A stretch of DNA of 64,000 bases from Amoebidium appalachense (taxonomy: Eukaryota; Ichthyosporea). The stretch spans positions 496,001 to 560,000 of the forward strand of contig CAVNZM010000008.1 in assembly GCA_963693365.1 (NCBI GenBank). Direction: 5' to 3'. A program made the position numbers and the translations under genes. Positions 1 through 43,941 of the stretch are shown piece after piece (the stretch's first letter is position 1; every line of letters begins with the position of its first letter). Below the pieces are notes generated by a model, which saw only the letters and a list, made by a program, of their open reading frames with translations, was not told the DNA's origin and did no database searches.

Positions 1-380
1 GGCCTGTGCTCACTTGCTTGTTTGCAGTGTTATAAATTGTATTCCGTAACTTCAAGGATCTTATGGTGCAGAGGATGGCATTCTGAGCAGAGGGGCATGA
101 TAGAGATCTTCATCAACATGGGGGCATATTAAAGGTTGATATTTCATGGGGCAACATCACGAGGTATTCTTTCAAGGGAACTTGGCGGATTTTGTCCTTA
201 AACGGGGGGGGGGGGGGGGAGAGGGGGGGGGGGGGGGGGGGAGGGGGGACAAAGAGTTATCATCCCGGGGGAGGATGGGGGTGGAATAGATATATCTCGC
301 GAAGGAGTTTAGCACAGGAATTGTGTGACTGAAAGACAGAGAAGATCTATAAACTTACAGGAAGGACAGGTTAAGGAGCA

Positions 381-577
381 AGGGTTCAATATAGACTATG
401 TACCCCGTCAGACTAGCAAAATTTAGCCGCCACCAGCTTATATTGCAATGATATATGACGTCACACCGATTTACTACCATCAGAGTCACATAACATCGGT
501 CAAAGTCACATAACATCTTAGCCGGCGGCGACTAAATTTTGCTAGTCTGACGGGGTACATAGCCTGTTTTGAACCCT
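381..577. mobile_element. MITE-like inverted-repeat element in FMO intron
   Basis: Positions 396-426 and 532-562 are perfect 31-nt inverted repeats. With a few mismatches the symmetry continues outward to 381 and 577 (both ends read AAGGGTTCAA-like) and inward over a GGCGG segment. The roughly 100-bp centre holds a short direct repeat, GTCACATAACATC. The size (about 0.2 kb), long terminal inverted repeats and absence of an ORF are what non-autonomous DNA transposons look like. A clear target-site duplication was not found. It abuts the inferred donor of the last visible FMO exon. Confidence 0.6.
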
Positions 578-582
578 TTCAC

Positions 583-2608
583 CTAAAGGTATTAATGCAC
601 TGCAAGCATAGACGAGGATGCTATTTATAGCCCTACCGTTGATGGTGGGGTGGGCCCGGAACATTCCATGGCGGGGGCTGATGCCTAATTTGGAGGTGTC
701 CCCCCAGTGCAGGCGGAGCGTAGACTGGGCCAGAAACTGCCGCACAAAAAGGGGCAGAAGGCTCATGAGCCGGCAATTTCCTGTGGGTGTGGTGGCCTTA
801 TTAGCAGTTGCTTTATTTGGCTATTTGCTAATGACCGGGGGAGAAGGAGGAAGGGGGGAGGGGGGGGGGGGTAGGGGGATGGGTGTTATTTGCTTGCATG
901 CAAAGAGGGTGTGTGTGTGTGTGTGTGTGTGTGCGTGTGTTTGTTTGTGTGTGTGTGTGTGCGCGCGCGAGCGCGTGCGGGTGTCCCCACCTCTTCCCTG
1001 CCTTCATCATTATTGTCAATAGTATTATCATCCGATTATCATCATCATTATTGTCAATAGTATTATCATCATTATCATCATCATTATTGTCAATAGTATT
1101 ATCATCATTATCATCATCATTATTTGTCAATAGTATTATCATCATTATCATCATCATTATTGTCAATAGTATTATCATCATTATCATCATCATTATTATG
1201 GCGTCTGTGTGTGTATGTACTAAAGCCCAGCACCGTGTGCAGGCTGGGAGGGAAGGAGGCACCTGTTAGAGGGGCATGGTGACTGCACGTGGATATGCCT
1301 GTGTGTGCCTGCATGCGCTGTGCGGCACAAACGGGCCGGGGGAGCAAGTAAGGGAGAGTGCATACATGAGAGGGTGGGGGGAAATACCGAAATGATCGAG
1401 GGGCACACCACCAAGCACCCAGCGGGGGGATATCCAGGCTCCACTGCGCGTGCTGAGATATATCTGCAGGGATATGTGTGAGATATAATGTGCGTCCTGA
1501 GATGAACCTGGATGGGCACATATGAGATATACTGAGCGTGCTGAAATATACCTGCCTGACATATGGTATATATTGCCGGTGCTGAGATATATCTGTGTAT
1601 GTACACATGAGATATACTGAGCGAGCTGAAATATACCTGCCTGACATATGGTATATATTGCCGGTGCTGAGATATATCTGTGTATGTACATATGAGATAT
1701 ACTAAGCGTGCTGAAATATACCTGCCTGACATATGGTATATATTGCCGGTGCTGAGATATATCTGTGTATGTACACATGAGATATACTGAGCGAGCTGAA
1801 ATATACCTGCCTGACATATGGTATATATTGCCGGTGCTGAGATATATCTGTGTATGTACATATGAGATATACTAAGCGTGCTGAAATATACCTGCCTGAC
1901 ATATGGTATATATTGCCGGTGCTGAGATATATCTGTGTATGTACATATGAGATATACCGTGCAGGTTGAAATATACCTGCATGACATATGGTATATATTG
2001 CCGGTGTTGAGATATACCTGCCAGGATACAACTGAAACTTCAAAGTTGAGCTTGTCGATCCTGAGATACATGGATTTCTGTGGAAAGTGTTGCTAATTCA
2101 GGTGGTATGTACGGTATGTAGCGCCACATACCTGCGGAAATATACATAAAGGCTACCTAGGTGGGTGTTTATATGTGCCATATACCGTTGAGCTAGATGT
2201 GAGATATATGGGGAGTGCTGAGATATACCTGCCGGGCAATGCGGCTGAGCTCCACAGCTATGTCCACACCTGAGGGGAGAGGGGGATGAGCACGAAGCCC
2301 CCCAAGGGAGAGGGGGGTTATACAAGTACAACTACACACTGTGAAAAACGGTGCAGGGCATATGTACATGCAAACATGGAAGCATGAAACGTCAGTCACA
2401 AAAGTATGCAACACGAACAAGACGAAGAAGGGGAGGGAGGAAGGGTGCGGGGGGGGAGGAGGGGAGGGGGGATGACAATGGTGGCAGAAGACTACTGGCA
2501 GGCACCAAAGTAGAGCGGCAGGTATGTGTCGGCACTAAAACCAACGGGCAGAGCTGTAAAAGACTGGCAGGTAGAGTGCAGGGGAGGGGGAGAGGGGAAG
2601 GGGGGTAG

Positions 2609-2639
<31 letters not shown>

Positions 2640-2801
2640 AGAAGATGGAGGGGGGGGGGGGGGGAGAGGGAGGAGGGAAGGAAGGGGAAGGGGAGGGGGG
2701 GGGTTGGGGGGGGGCGAAAACACCAAGGCACAATATCAGGGTGGTTGCATGCAACCTAACCCCATGGGGTAACAGGTCACACTGCAGCCACACTAATCCC
2801 G

Positions 2802-2836
<35 letters not shown>

Positions 2837-4992
2837 ACCCCCGCCCCCCACCCCTTAACCCCTTCTTCCTAGCAGAGTCCTCTCCACCTCCCTCCCACCT
2901 CCCCATAGAATCATTTTATTTTTGCCGCCCACACCAAATCTGTTCCACAGCCACACGCCGTAACAAATAGACTTGATTGAGGAGACAGGGGAATTAAGAA
3001 ATCAAAACGACGGAGGCACTCACCGCTATTACCAATGCCCACCACCAGCACCTTCTTGTCCTCATATCCCATTGGCTCCTATTAATAGAATAAGGTCAAT
3101 AGGTGGCATCACAAGAGGTACACAGGGACATACAATCGAAACACGTGTTAGCACACACACTACACCCGCACATGTGCACGGCCACACGGGCACACACATA
3201 CACAGAAAGATACACACACATGGGCCTACTTCTACCGGTGCACACACATACACAAACACAGGCACGCAAGATACATGGAAGTGGGACCACGTGCGCACAC
3301 TTCGACTCTTTACATATCCCAGCCACCTGCAGCCTTCGCTCAAACCAACCACAACAAAAAAAAACTACAACCACAGCATTAGTCATCGATCTCCCCCCCC
3401 CCCCCCCCCCCCCCCACCCCCACCCCTCCCCTCCTTTCCCCCACCTCCCGGGGCTGTCTTTCCGCTCCTTCCTCCCCCTCCCCCCTCCCCTCCCTCCACA
3501 GGGCCCACCCTCTTTCCCCCCTTTTCCTGCATCTCTCCGTTTTCCCCTTCCACCATACCCTCCCTCTTCTTCTCTCCATCCCCCTCCCCCTCCCCCAACC
3601 CACCCGCCCTCCACTTTTCCTCTCCCCCCCCCCCCCCCCCCCCCCAACACACACACACACACACACCTTGTAGCTGTGACTGTGGGTGATTGGTCCCTGG
3701 AAGGCCTCCTGACCAGTGAAGGTGGGGATGGATGGTCGATAGTGGTGCCCTGAGGCCACAACCACGTGCTCAAACACCTGCACGTGTTTGTGTGTGTGTG
3801 GGGGGGGGGGGGGAGGGGGGGGGGGGCTGAGTGTGTGTGGTTGTGATGTCTGTGTTTGTTGGGAGGGAGGAGGCGTGGGAAGGAGAGGGGGGTAGGGAGG
3901 GAGGGGCTTGGGGGGAATGAGTGCATGTGTGTGTGCACGGCTGGATGTGTGGGTGTGAGCATGTTATATGTAAAGTCTCTCTCTGTGTGTCTTTTTAAGC
4001 TCTTCTTGTTATTCTTACTATTCCTCTCTCTCCGTTTTTTTACTCTTCTCTCCTTTCTTTCTTTCTTTCCCTATTTTTTCCCCCTGCTCCTTTTTTTCAA
4101 GGGTTGGAGGGTGTGGGGGTTGCGTGTTTTTACCCCTGGGGGGAGGGGGAGGGGGAGAGGGGGGGGGGGGGGGGGGGGGCAATCACTGACCTCTGTGTGT
4201 TCCTCCTCCTTTCCATCCTTGGATTGCACATACGCAACCTCCCACTGCAAAAAAATGGCGTCAGCACGGACTATAATGATTCAAAGGAGAATCACAAAGA
4301 CAGAAACGAGGTGGAGGATGTGTGTGTGTATAGTCAAAAAAGGGATAAAGGGAGGAATCACAAAACACGAAGAAGGTGAGGGAATATGAGGGCTGCAAAG
4401 CGATAGTAAGAAGTGTGCCATTAAGACAGAAAAGAGGTAAAGGAAGTGTGTGGGGTATACAGGGATATAGAGAGAATCGATTAGACAGAAAGGAGGGGAA
4501 CGGAGGTTTGAAGTTTAAAGGGATACCAGAGAGGAATTGCAAACACAGAATAGAGGCGAGGGGAAGGTGTGAGGTATAAAAGGAGCATAGGTAGAGAAAA
4601 AAGGTGAGCAGACAAAATAGCGGGCACAGAACAGGAGCTAAAAGAGGAAGGAAGAGGGGAGGGGAGGGCTATCCGTGCGCGTGGGTTGTGTTGATTTACG
4701 TGCATAGGGGTCTGGGTCCCAAAACACACATGTAACTCATATTAATATAAGAAGAGCCGGCTATTTGTGCTTCCTGAAGAGCAGAATGGCCAATTTGAAA
4801 ACAAAAAAAGGGTTTCGATTTGCGGCATGCCCGCACACACATGCATAAGCAAGCAAGTGTGAACACACACAGGCACACATCAGCACGCACACCCGCCCAC
4901 ACACCCACATAGAGGGAAAGAGAGAAAGACCCAAATCCGTACACAGCGAAAAAGAGAGCGAGAAAAGAGAGGGGGATGAGGGGGGGGAGGCG

Positions 4993-5025
<33 letters not shown>

Positions 5026-6197
5026 GGAGGGCGAGAAAGAAAGAGGAGGAGAAAGAGAAATGCGATACACACACACACACACCTTTGTATCGCGGTCCTC
5101 CGGGCTGCACGGTTTGATGGTGCATACACGAGTGTTGAAGTGGATGTGAGGTAGCAGCCCAAAGTGGTCGACATAGCTGCGGAAATACCTGCAGAGAAGG
5201 GGGGAGGGGGGGGGGGGGGGGGGGTTGAGGGGGGAGGGTGAGGGGGGGAGTGTTATATCAGGATAAATTTTGAAAATTGTGATAGTTATCAGGGTCTGTA
5301 AGCTCATCTATGCCCCCCCCCCCCCCCCCCCTGCCCCTCCCTCTCCTTTCCCCCCCTCCCCCCTCCACCTCCCCCCTCCCCCCTTCCTTCCATAACTGTC
5401 TGCTTCCCGGGGCCACCAACCTCTTCTACCCTCCCATCCCCTCCTGTCCCCTCCTCCTCTACATACACAAAGCATATACCAAGGCATTCCAGCCAAGTGC
5501 TTTTCGACTGTGGCAGGAAGAGACGGCGAAGGAAAGGTAGGTGTGTGGGTTGGGGTGGGGTGGGGTGGGGTGGGGGGGGAGGGGGGGGGGGAGATGGGGG
5601 GGGGGGGGGGGGGGAGGGGGGGGGGGGGGGGGGGCACGTTGGAGAAGGGAAGGGTGTGATAGAGAAAGAAAAAAAAGTGTGCTTAGACAATCTGTGAGTG
5701 CCGTGTGTGTGTGTGGCGGACCTTCTGTTTGCGCACAGCTGCTCATCTCTTGCTTTGCTCCTACAGCGCGAGGGTCTGCAAGCCCCAATGCTGGCACGTG
5801 TAACTAGCAAACTGGCAATATGGATGGTTTCCATTGTCGTAATGATGGAGAGGGTTGGTGGTGGTAGTGTGTTGGCATTGTGGGGAATAGGGGAAGCAAG
5901 GGAAGACCCACTCCATGATCATTGTGTTGTGCATGAAGGTCGGGTAGTGGCTGGGGATGGGAAAGTCACTGTAGTTCTGTGCCCCACCACCTGTCAGCAC
6001 ACTGCACACTGTTGGGTAGAGTTCACTCCCTATAAAGACGTTGGAAGACAAGACAACAACCCAGCGTGGTAGAAAAGCGGGCACTAGGTGTAGGTGGTGG
6101 AACGAGGGCTTGAGTTTAGAAAATCGATGACTCACCAAAGAACCCTAAAGAAAGGCGGCCAGAGGGGGACGGAGGGAACCAGGGAGCAGGGGAACGG

Positions 6198-6235
<38 letters not shown>

Positions 6236-6847
6236 ATGCATACCATCATTTCTTTGCTTGTGTTGATGACTGTGCTGCGGTAGATGCTGGAATGCTGCGT
6301 CAGAGGGAGCACGTCAGACATGGCCCCTAAGACCTCTGCATCCCAGCTACAGCTGGCACGCTACTGCACAGCAAACGAGAGGTTGCCTTTGTCATTGAAG
6401 AGAAGCATTCCTCAACGTACCACGGGTACTGCAGCTAGTTCCATTACTCTATCACTGTTGACCCCTACTTAACCACCTACGTTCTTGACCACTCGCTCCT
6501 TTCCCCCACCATTTACCACACACGCACGCACGCACCCACGCGCAAGGGGACACAAGCACAGTAAACACACTATCAAGCGCCGGCACACACATGCACGAGC
6601 GCATCAACACAAACACGCAGATGCACACGCACATACGCAGGATTCTTCCCACAAGGACACAAGCACAAACAACCCACCCACACACGCAAGCACGCACCGC
6701 CTCCTTGGGGCTGTAGCGCCACAGACCGCCTATGTCGCTGTCTGCCTCGAAGCAGACCGGCACCAAGCCAGCAACCAGACATTCTTTGATGGCCGCCAGC
6801 CCGCTGGCCCCTGCCCCAACTATCAGCACGCGTTTGGCCTCCGCCAT
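583..6847 (-). CDS. Flavin-containing monooxygenase (FMO), 3' end beyond window
   Basis: FAD- and NADPH-dependent monooxygenase that oxygenates nucleophilic N or S atoms of small molecules; many FMOs are ER-bound. I read ten exons in reverse order: 6847-6698, 6294-6244, 5976-5912, 5188-5083, 4244-4191, 3777-3667, 3078-3024, 2269-2229, 1463-1388 and 780 to about 583. All phases agree and give about 302 codons. Seen: FAD Rossmann motif GAGASG at residues 11-16, the FMO-defining FxGxxxHxxxY as [11 protein letters not shown] at 168-178, the NADPH motif GIGNSG at 193-198, then DIAVELSR and [10 protein letters not shown]. The PTIN segment seen in animal FMOs is also present. The ATG at 6847 sits directly before the FAD motif. 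The usual FATGY motif and C-terminus are not seen and should lie left of position 1. The last donor (near 583) is uncertain. Family assignment is very secure; the substrate cannot be inferred. Confidence 0.95.
1011..1200. repeat. 36-bp minisatellite
   Basis: About five tandem copies of a 36-bp AT-rich unit (core ATTGTCAATAGTATTATCA), with small variants such as CCGATTATC in the first copy and an extra T in the fourth. It is intronic in the FMO gene and lies next to a (GT)n tract at 909-962. Confidence 0.9.
1490..2015. repeat. 85-bp tandem array with 170-bp higher-order period
   Basis: Units start at about 1541, 1626, 1711, 1796, 1881 and 1966, an exact 85-bp spacing. Two variants alternate (GCGTGCTGAA and GCGAGCTGAA), so the higher-order period is 170 bp. 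The array fills the FMO intron between exons 2269-2229 and 1463-1388. On the minus strand every unit repeats GGCAGGTATAT, the same string that forms the donor of the upstream exon, so the array seems to have grown from that splice junction. Confidence 0.92.
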
Positions 6848-8682
6848 GCTCGCTTTGTTGTGTTCTCTTTGTGTGAGGATGTAAGGGGTGGCTGGGTGCA
6901 GGGTTGGGAGAGTGTACTCCCTTACAAAACTGGGCTGTCAGAGAGGACCTGTGGGCCCAGTGGTGGCAAAAGTCACTGGAGAAGAAAAAGCCTGAGGTGA
7001 TGACATCACCCGCCAGTCGTGATTCTCTTAGCGCATTGTGATTGGCTGAGCCGTGAGCCATTTGTGCAGCCAAGCTCGCTGATTTGTTCGGAACGCACCA
7101 TTGTGGATCCTCCAAGACCTTGTTGAAAAGTCTTCCCTGTGTGCTCAACTCGCCGAGACAGCCTCCGAAGATACCCCACCCCTTTCACAAGCATCAATCG
7201 TGATCACTGAAAAGAGAACTCACAATCGGCAGGTAAAAAGCAACGTGTCCACGTGCACCTTTTCTCACGTATATAACCCACCCACACTCAGCAGCCAACA
7301 AGTAACGTGAAAACCATCTTCGTTGGCTCATAGCTATAGGTAGTTTCTTATTTGTTTCCGGAGGACTTCTGCAGGCCCTCGAAGGAACTACCGTCTACCA
7401 CACACGTACAGCACGACAGTACACTGGTTGTGCTATCGATATGCTCAGCTAAGCTAAAGCATCCTTCACTCTCTCTATAGGTAGGAATTATGGTGATAAA
7501 ACATATGATAAACACCCCCTGGCTCGCACAGTCACACTCAAAATGTGCCAACACATGTGTTGTACAGCTACAAGCGACGTGTTATCTTGGAAAGCAGAAA
7601 GCGAGAAAGCGAGCCCTGCCCAGGTGACGTAACAGCCTCAGGCTGCAGCTGATTGGTTCAACAGGAAAAAATTACTAAATTAGGTGGGGCAAGCGCGCAT
7701 GAGCACACAGGTTGCGAATCGATTGTGAAGTTATGAAGCGTGTTATAGGATGAACATGTAAAAACACAGTGTTAAACAATTTGCGGTCTACAGCACATAA
7801 ACAGCGGGAAAAGAAGTTCACACGACCCCACAGAGGTGGCACAGACCCACGGTACCGTGTGGCGTGTAAGAGGCGTGTGCGTCAGTGCGCCTAGTCTAGT
7901 CACTCTGAGTGCTGTCTCCCTGCGGCCTATCTTGTATGTTACCGCATGCGACAGTCACTAGACAAAGTTTAATCGCGCGTAATCGGATCTGGATTAACGA
8001 GCGGCTATTGGTTCACAATAACGTAAAACCCAACTCACTAGTAAAACTAAGACATGATCTGTCTACCGAAAATTTTTAATTTCATGTGATTTAAAGTTTT
8101 CTTTAAAATATTTGAGCGTTCTTATTGGTCATTACATATTAAACGATTCGATTGGTCATTACAGCCATAACGACCCCGCCGGAGACGTCCCGCTGCGTCG
8201 TAGGCCGCCCCGGCCACTTACGGTGTGCCAGCGGGTACAAAGCCTTGGAGACTACAGAGCACCCGACAATTTTATTGAATGAAACAACCAATCAACTAGG
8301 GGTAGACAGGGCTTCATATTTCTCATGTGAACACTGCGTCTGTTCGGGGATAAACAAACATCCTCCCTTCTATGAAAGAACATCAAACTTTACGCCTGGA
8401 GCTACATAACTCAAACTGCAAACAAATTTACTGATATTTCGACACCTGAGACGCTTCTGATATTAATCGTAAATTTCCGAAACTTTCAAGCCTCCTATTT
8501 TAGTCACATCGGGGCGTTGGAATTTCAAAGGAGGATGTCATGCGAACCCTGTGTGTGAGTTGCACCGTGGCCTATTGCGACACTACAAGAAAGGGCACTC
8601 AGAAAAAAGTGTTCAAAACTGTTTCTCAGTTGCAGCTGCACTACCTGTGTACGCCTGCTTATGCAGGTTGGCGGGGACGAAA
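6848..8682. promoter_or_regulatory. Divergent promoter region, FMO / AlkB-SRA gene
   Basis: About 1.8 kb of ordinary-complexity DNA between two oppositely oriented start codons, nearly free of the homopolymers that fill the introns. It contains several CCAAT boxes in either orientation (TGATTGG at 7039 and 7650, ATTGG near 8006, 8126 and 8151, CCAATCA near 8290) and CRE-like TGACGT/TGACATCA strings near 7000 and 7625. No convincing coding exon was found. A non-coding first exon ending at GTGAGT (8555) and spliced to TGCAG at 8661-8666 is possible for the plus-strand gene. Confidence 0.5.
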
Positions 8683-39480
<30,798 letters not shown>

Positions 39481-39925
39481 GTATGTTCTTTAATTGGGTA
39501 CCATAGAATTTTTTTTGTGTGTGTGATCGTTTATACGGATAGATCGGCGTAGATCCGTGTACACGATTGGCCACATTGGCCCGTAGATCTGACGATTCGA
39601 TATAGAGTTTATGATGTTATTGAGAGTGTACTAACACTGCTGTTAGGAGGATATCCCTGCATGTACATACTTGCTTGCTTTTGACATAGCAATATACGTC
39701 ATTGCTTTTTTTGTTCTCTTTTTCTATCCTGCTGTGTACTGGTTAGAGTCTAAATGATTTACCAGATGTGTGCACCTTCCTTATTTGGTTGTGTCGGGAG
39801 GGTGCGCGTGTCATTTGTTTGTTGTGGCTGACCGTACAGACTACCAGTGCCGTGTTGTTGGTTTGCATATCTTGGCCGGTTAGGTATCTGCCTCGCGATT
39901 CTGGTTTTTTGATAGGGGTGAAGAT

Positions 39926-39956
<31 letters not shown>

Positions 39957-40317
39957 AAGAAAAAAAGGCCCAACGATTGCCTTTCTTCTTTTTTCTGGTT
40001 TTGGTTTGTTTTGTTTGTTTTTATGTTCAACTTTTTTTTTTTTTTTTCTTTTGGGGGGGGGGGGGGGGGGGGGGGGGGGCAACGGGTGGTTGGGGGGGGG
40101 GGGGGGGGGATGGGGAAAAGAAAAGAAAAAAGGGAAGGGGGGAAAAAGAAATAATACAGGAAAGACTTTCTAGAGATTGCCTTTTTTTTCTCCGTCTGAA
40201 AGAATTCTCAGGGGAGATATACTAGGTAGCAATATGCGTTTATTGTAGCTGTGTGTTTCGAGAGCATGTACACGTAGATGTGTTTGTATATGCCTCGGTA
40301 GATAAATGTTTGATACA

Positions 40318-40323
40318 AATAAA
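40318..40323 (+). promoter_or_regulatory. Candidate polyadenylation signal of AlkB-SRA gene
   Basis: AATAAA lies about 0.84 kb after the TGA at 39478-39480, followed by GT/T-rich sequence (GTGCATGTGGTTTG, then GGTTGTTTTCT). It is the first clean AATAAA on the plus strand after the stop that I noticed. Confidence 0.5.
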
Positions 40324-40410
40324 TGTGCATGTGGTTTGAAATTTTAAAAAGGTTGTTTTCTCAGTTTTGAGCATACAGAGAGATATGGGTTGGCTCCCAG
40401 AAATCGTGTC

Positions 40411-40565
40411 ATAGGGGGGTCACCCGCAAGTTGCATATCGTTGCATCACGATGAGAGTTGCATATATTTGAATATATTTGCATATATTTGCATATATTTG
40501 CATCATTTTGCATATATTTGAATATATTTGCATATATTTACCACTGGCGGGTGACCCCTCATAGT
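40411..40565. mobile_element. Short inverted-repeat element with AT-rich core
   Basis: TCATAGGGGGGTCACCCGC on the left and GCGGGTGACCCCTCATAG on the right form imperfect terminal inverted repeats about 20 nt long. They enclose a core of CATATATTTG repeats. It lies just after the poly-A signal of the AlkB-SRA gene. It resembles a MITE or hairpin; no target duplication was found. Confidence 0.5.
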
Positions 40566-40725
40566 GTAAGAGATCATGAGACATTGAGTTTGCCCAGCGG
40601 GTAAATATCAATGTCTCCCAAAATACATGGCATGTGTGACACGTGCAAAAAACTCCGGTTGCGATGTGTTCCTCGTTATGTATTTCACACCACCTCTATG
40701 GTTACATGTACACAACAACAAACGA

Positions 40726-40777
<52 letters not shown>

Positions 40778-41864
40778 GTGTGCGTGTGTGTGTGTGTGCG
40801 TGTGTGTGCGTGTGCGCGTGTGCGTGTGTGTGTGTGTGTGTGCGCGCGCGCGCGCGTGTGTGTGGTATTCACGTGAATAATAAATAAGGTGAGAGAATCT
40901 AGGTGTGTGTGAGAAGGGGGGGGGGTTGAGGTGGGGTGCATTCAATAAAAGAAAACCATTGAAATGGTTGCCACCACCGGCCTTCACCCACTCTTCAGCC
41001 ACCATAATATTTTATAATCCTGTACTGGCTTTCATGCAAAGTCTTCCTCAGGGGGTTAACCACACACATCCCCCCTGCAGGCCATGGTATTGGCACGGCA
41101 ACAATATGCACCACAACACTTGTGCAGCACACACCTTGAAAGCGAGCACATTGCACGTTAACGTTGCTTATTGTTACTAAGATGATAAAACTGGAGTTGA
41201 TTGCTATGTGTGTGAGGGGTTTGCACCTCGCACTGGTGCAGGGCCAAAAGCTCCCAAACTGTCTCCCGAAAAAGCGCTTCGATAATAATAATTCGGAAAT
41301 TCCGAACCTTTTTGGACGGTTTCCTTAAGACTATCAGGGGAATCCGGGCCCTGGGGAAGAGGGGGAGGGGGGGGGGGGAGGGGGGGAGGGGGGTCATGCA
41401 TGCCTGCTTTGTGCATTGGCCCACGAGTCTCGGCTCCAACAAGAAACCCCCCCACCCTCCCCCTCCCCCTCCCCCCCTCCCCCCGGGGCTCTTCCGAAAG
41501 GTTTTTTGGCGATACCGAAAGGGCGGGCTAGCCACCGAAAAAACTCAAAAACAAAAATCCAGGGCACCAATCAGAGAAAACCACTCTATTTCACCTGCCA
41601 TATGTCAATCTTATGGATCACAGATCATTGACTCGATGCTGTCGAGTGGTCATGACTACTAACTGGTTTTTTATCACAAGAACAATTGTGGTTGATAAAT
41701 AACGTATAAATAATCCTTAATGAATTTGTTAACCTGGCATGCCAACCAATCATACATATAGTAAATTCAAATTGGCCTTTACGAAAACTAAGAACTGTGA
41801 GAGATCATGATGCACTGTGCAGAACACTACTGTGGGCACCCGGCAACTGAAGCCACCGAGCTTC

Positions 41865-41909
<45 letters not shown>

Positions 41910-42397
41910 CGGCCTCCCCCTCCGCCCCTGCCCCCGCCCCCCGGCCCCCTGGATAGCAATTAAAATCGACGTGCAACCCAAAAGTAAACAAAACCGTACA
42001 GTGCTACTGATTTAAAGTGCTAGGTGGTTGTTATACATGCACGACCCCCCCCCCCCCCCCCCCCCATTTCAATATGAAAAACACGTTTCTAATAGATGGG
42101 GGGGGGGGGGGGGGGGGGAGGGGGAGGGGAGGGGAAGCTGCAAATAATGTAAAGTGCTAGCTGGAGCCGATTTAATTAAAGATATTCAGCACAGAGCTGA
42201 AATCATACAGAGAAACACGTAATCACCTCATATTAGACAGGGCAAAAGGTATTCAGGAAGAAAAAAAAAAAGGGACACAATTCCATTTCGAACAAGGTTA
42301 GGCGGCCTTTTTCAATGCAGTCTATCATAGGGAGACGGTTTAGTGCAGAAATCTCCCGGTTCAAAAAATTCCTGTGACCCCCCCCCCTCCGAACCTC

Positions 42398-42433
<36 letters not shown>

Positions 42434-42461
42434 TCCCGTCCACCCACCCACCAAAGACAGT
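40566..42461. other. Convergent intergenic region
   Basis: Lies between the 3' ends of the AlkB-SRA and phosphatase genes. It holds a (GT)n/(GC)n tract at 40727-40860, poly-G near 41360, poly-C near 41870, 42050 and 42410, and a poly-G at 42100. Reading frames are short or low complexity. I see no supportable gene. Confidence 0.6.
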
Positions 42462-42467
42462 TTTATT
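42462..42467 (-). promoter_or_regulatory. Candidate polyadenylation signal of HAD phosphatase
   Basis: AATAAA on the minus strand, about 75 nt downstream of the TAA stop at 42545-42543. The distance is typical for a short 3' UTR. Confidence 0.65.
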
Positions 42468-42542
42468 TTTTTCCCGTGATACTGGTCAAGGCAAAAGAAC
42501 TTGCAATCTATCTTTTTCAACACACCCCTACTAGAGATTCTT

Positions 42543-43058
42543 TTAGAGATAGTTGAAAAGTTGGGTGGCAGCTAACTCTTCATCCGTTGGCATGGGAAAG
42601 TCGCTGGGGGGAATACACCCTAGATCGTCTAGATAGATAAAGGGCCGGTATGGGAAATTTTCCATCTCCTCTTTTGTGGTGACCCCACTGAGCACCAGCA
42701 CGGGGTCCAACAGACTCTCTATGCCCCCGATGATGTCTGTGTCCATGCGGTCTCCTACCATGGACACCCCTGCATGTGAAATTTCGTTAGCGATGGGAGA
42801 GATATATCTACCCTGCACCTTGCATAAGCCGTCCTCCATTCCAGTGCCTATACACGCCGCATCTATGGTAATATGTTCGCCTTCACAATAACTATGGGGT
42901 GTTCAGAGACGTATGTCCATGATGCGACATTAGGAAGGACCATGAGCCACTTTTACCTGATTGGTTGGAATCATCAGTAGCAGCCGTGAGTCGTGCAGTA
43001 GGAAAAACATTCAATATTGGATTTTTTTTCTTTTTTTTTTTTTTTCTTTCTTTTTTTT

Positions 43059-43100
<42 letters not shown>

Positions 43101-43622
43101 ACATGTGGTGGTGTTGGTAATGGTGGATTGGGTTGGTTTGGGGTGTTTTTTTTTTTTTTTTTTTTTTTTTTGGGGGGGGGGGGGGTAGGTTAGAAGGAAT
43201 GGGGGAGCCGCAGCGGGTGGGCAGGCCAAGGGAGGTGGAGAAAGGGAGAAAGGGTGTGTGTGTGGGTGGGGTTTTTGGGTGGGGGGGAGGGAGGGAGTGT
43301 GTTCTCGTAGAAAAGCTTTGGATGGGAAGGGAACGAAATGTAGGGAGGGTAGGAGGGGGTCTAGGGTTGGGGGACAGAAAGCCGGAGGGGCCCGGGAGAA
43401 GGGGGTCACGGGAGGGAGGCATCTACAAGGACGTACATCTGTGAACAGGTGCTTGTGTGCAAGTTCAAGCGCGTACATATGTGCTCATGAATGTTTTTGC
43501 CCCGGAATGAATGTGTGCATGTTTAGGCAGGCGCATTTGTCCATAAACGCGTGCGTGCGTGCGTGTGTGTGTGTGTGTGTGTGTCTGTGTGTGTGTGTGG
43601 GGGGTGAGTGCCGGTGTGTGCC

Positions 43623-43687
<65 letters not shown>

Positions 43688-43941
43688 TGTGTGTGCATGT
43701 GTGTGTCTGTGTGTGTGAGTGTGTGTGTGTGTGTGCACGTGCAGGCACCCACGTGCATGGTCGCAGCCCAGCCTCTCCACGGCTATGCGCATCATCAGGG
43801 GGTTGGGCTTGCCCAGGAAGTAGGCCTGCCGCCCAGTGGCCTTTTCAATCACCGCCACCCACGCTGTGATTGGCCGCTATATTTAGCATGGTGTCCCATT
43901 GGCAGATGATCCTTCTCCATCGCAGCCCCCCCCCCCCCCCC

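Noticed and set aside
828-1262. Long frames of Cys-Val, His-Thr, Pro-rich or Gly-rich text throughout the window
   Set aside because: They are translations of (GT)n, (CA)n, poly-C and poly-G tracts, occur on both strands in several frames, and lack family features.
42782-42905. Frame reading [16 protein letters not shown] upstream of the last phosphatase exon
   Set aside because: It looks like the cap segment of HAD-IIA enzymes, but the spliced protein is already complete (EPACG joined to AWVAVIEK) and including it would break the phase; it is most likely intron.
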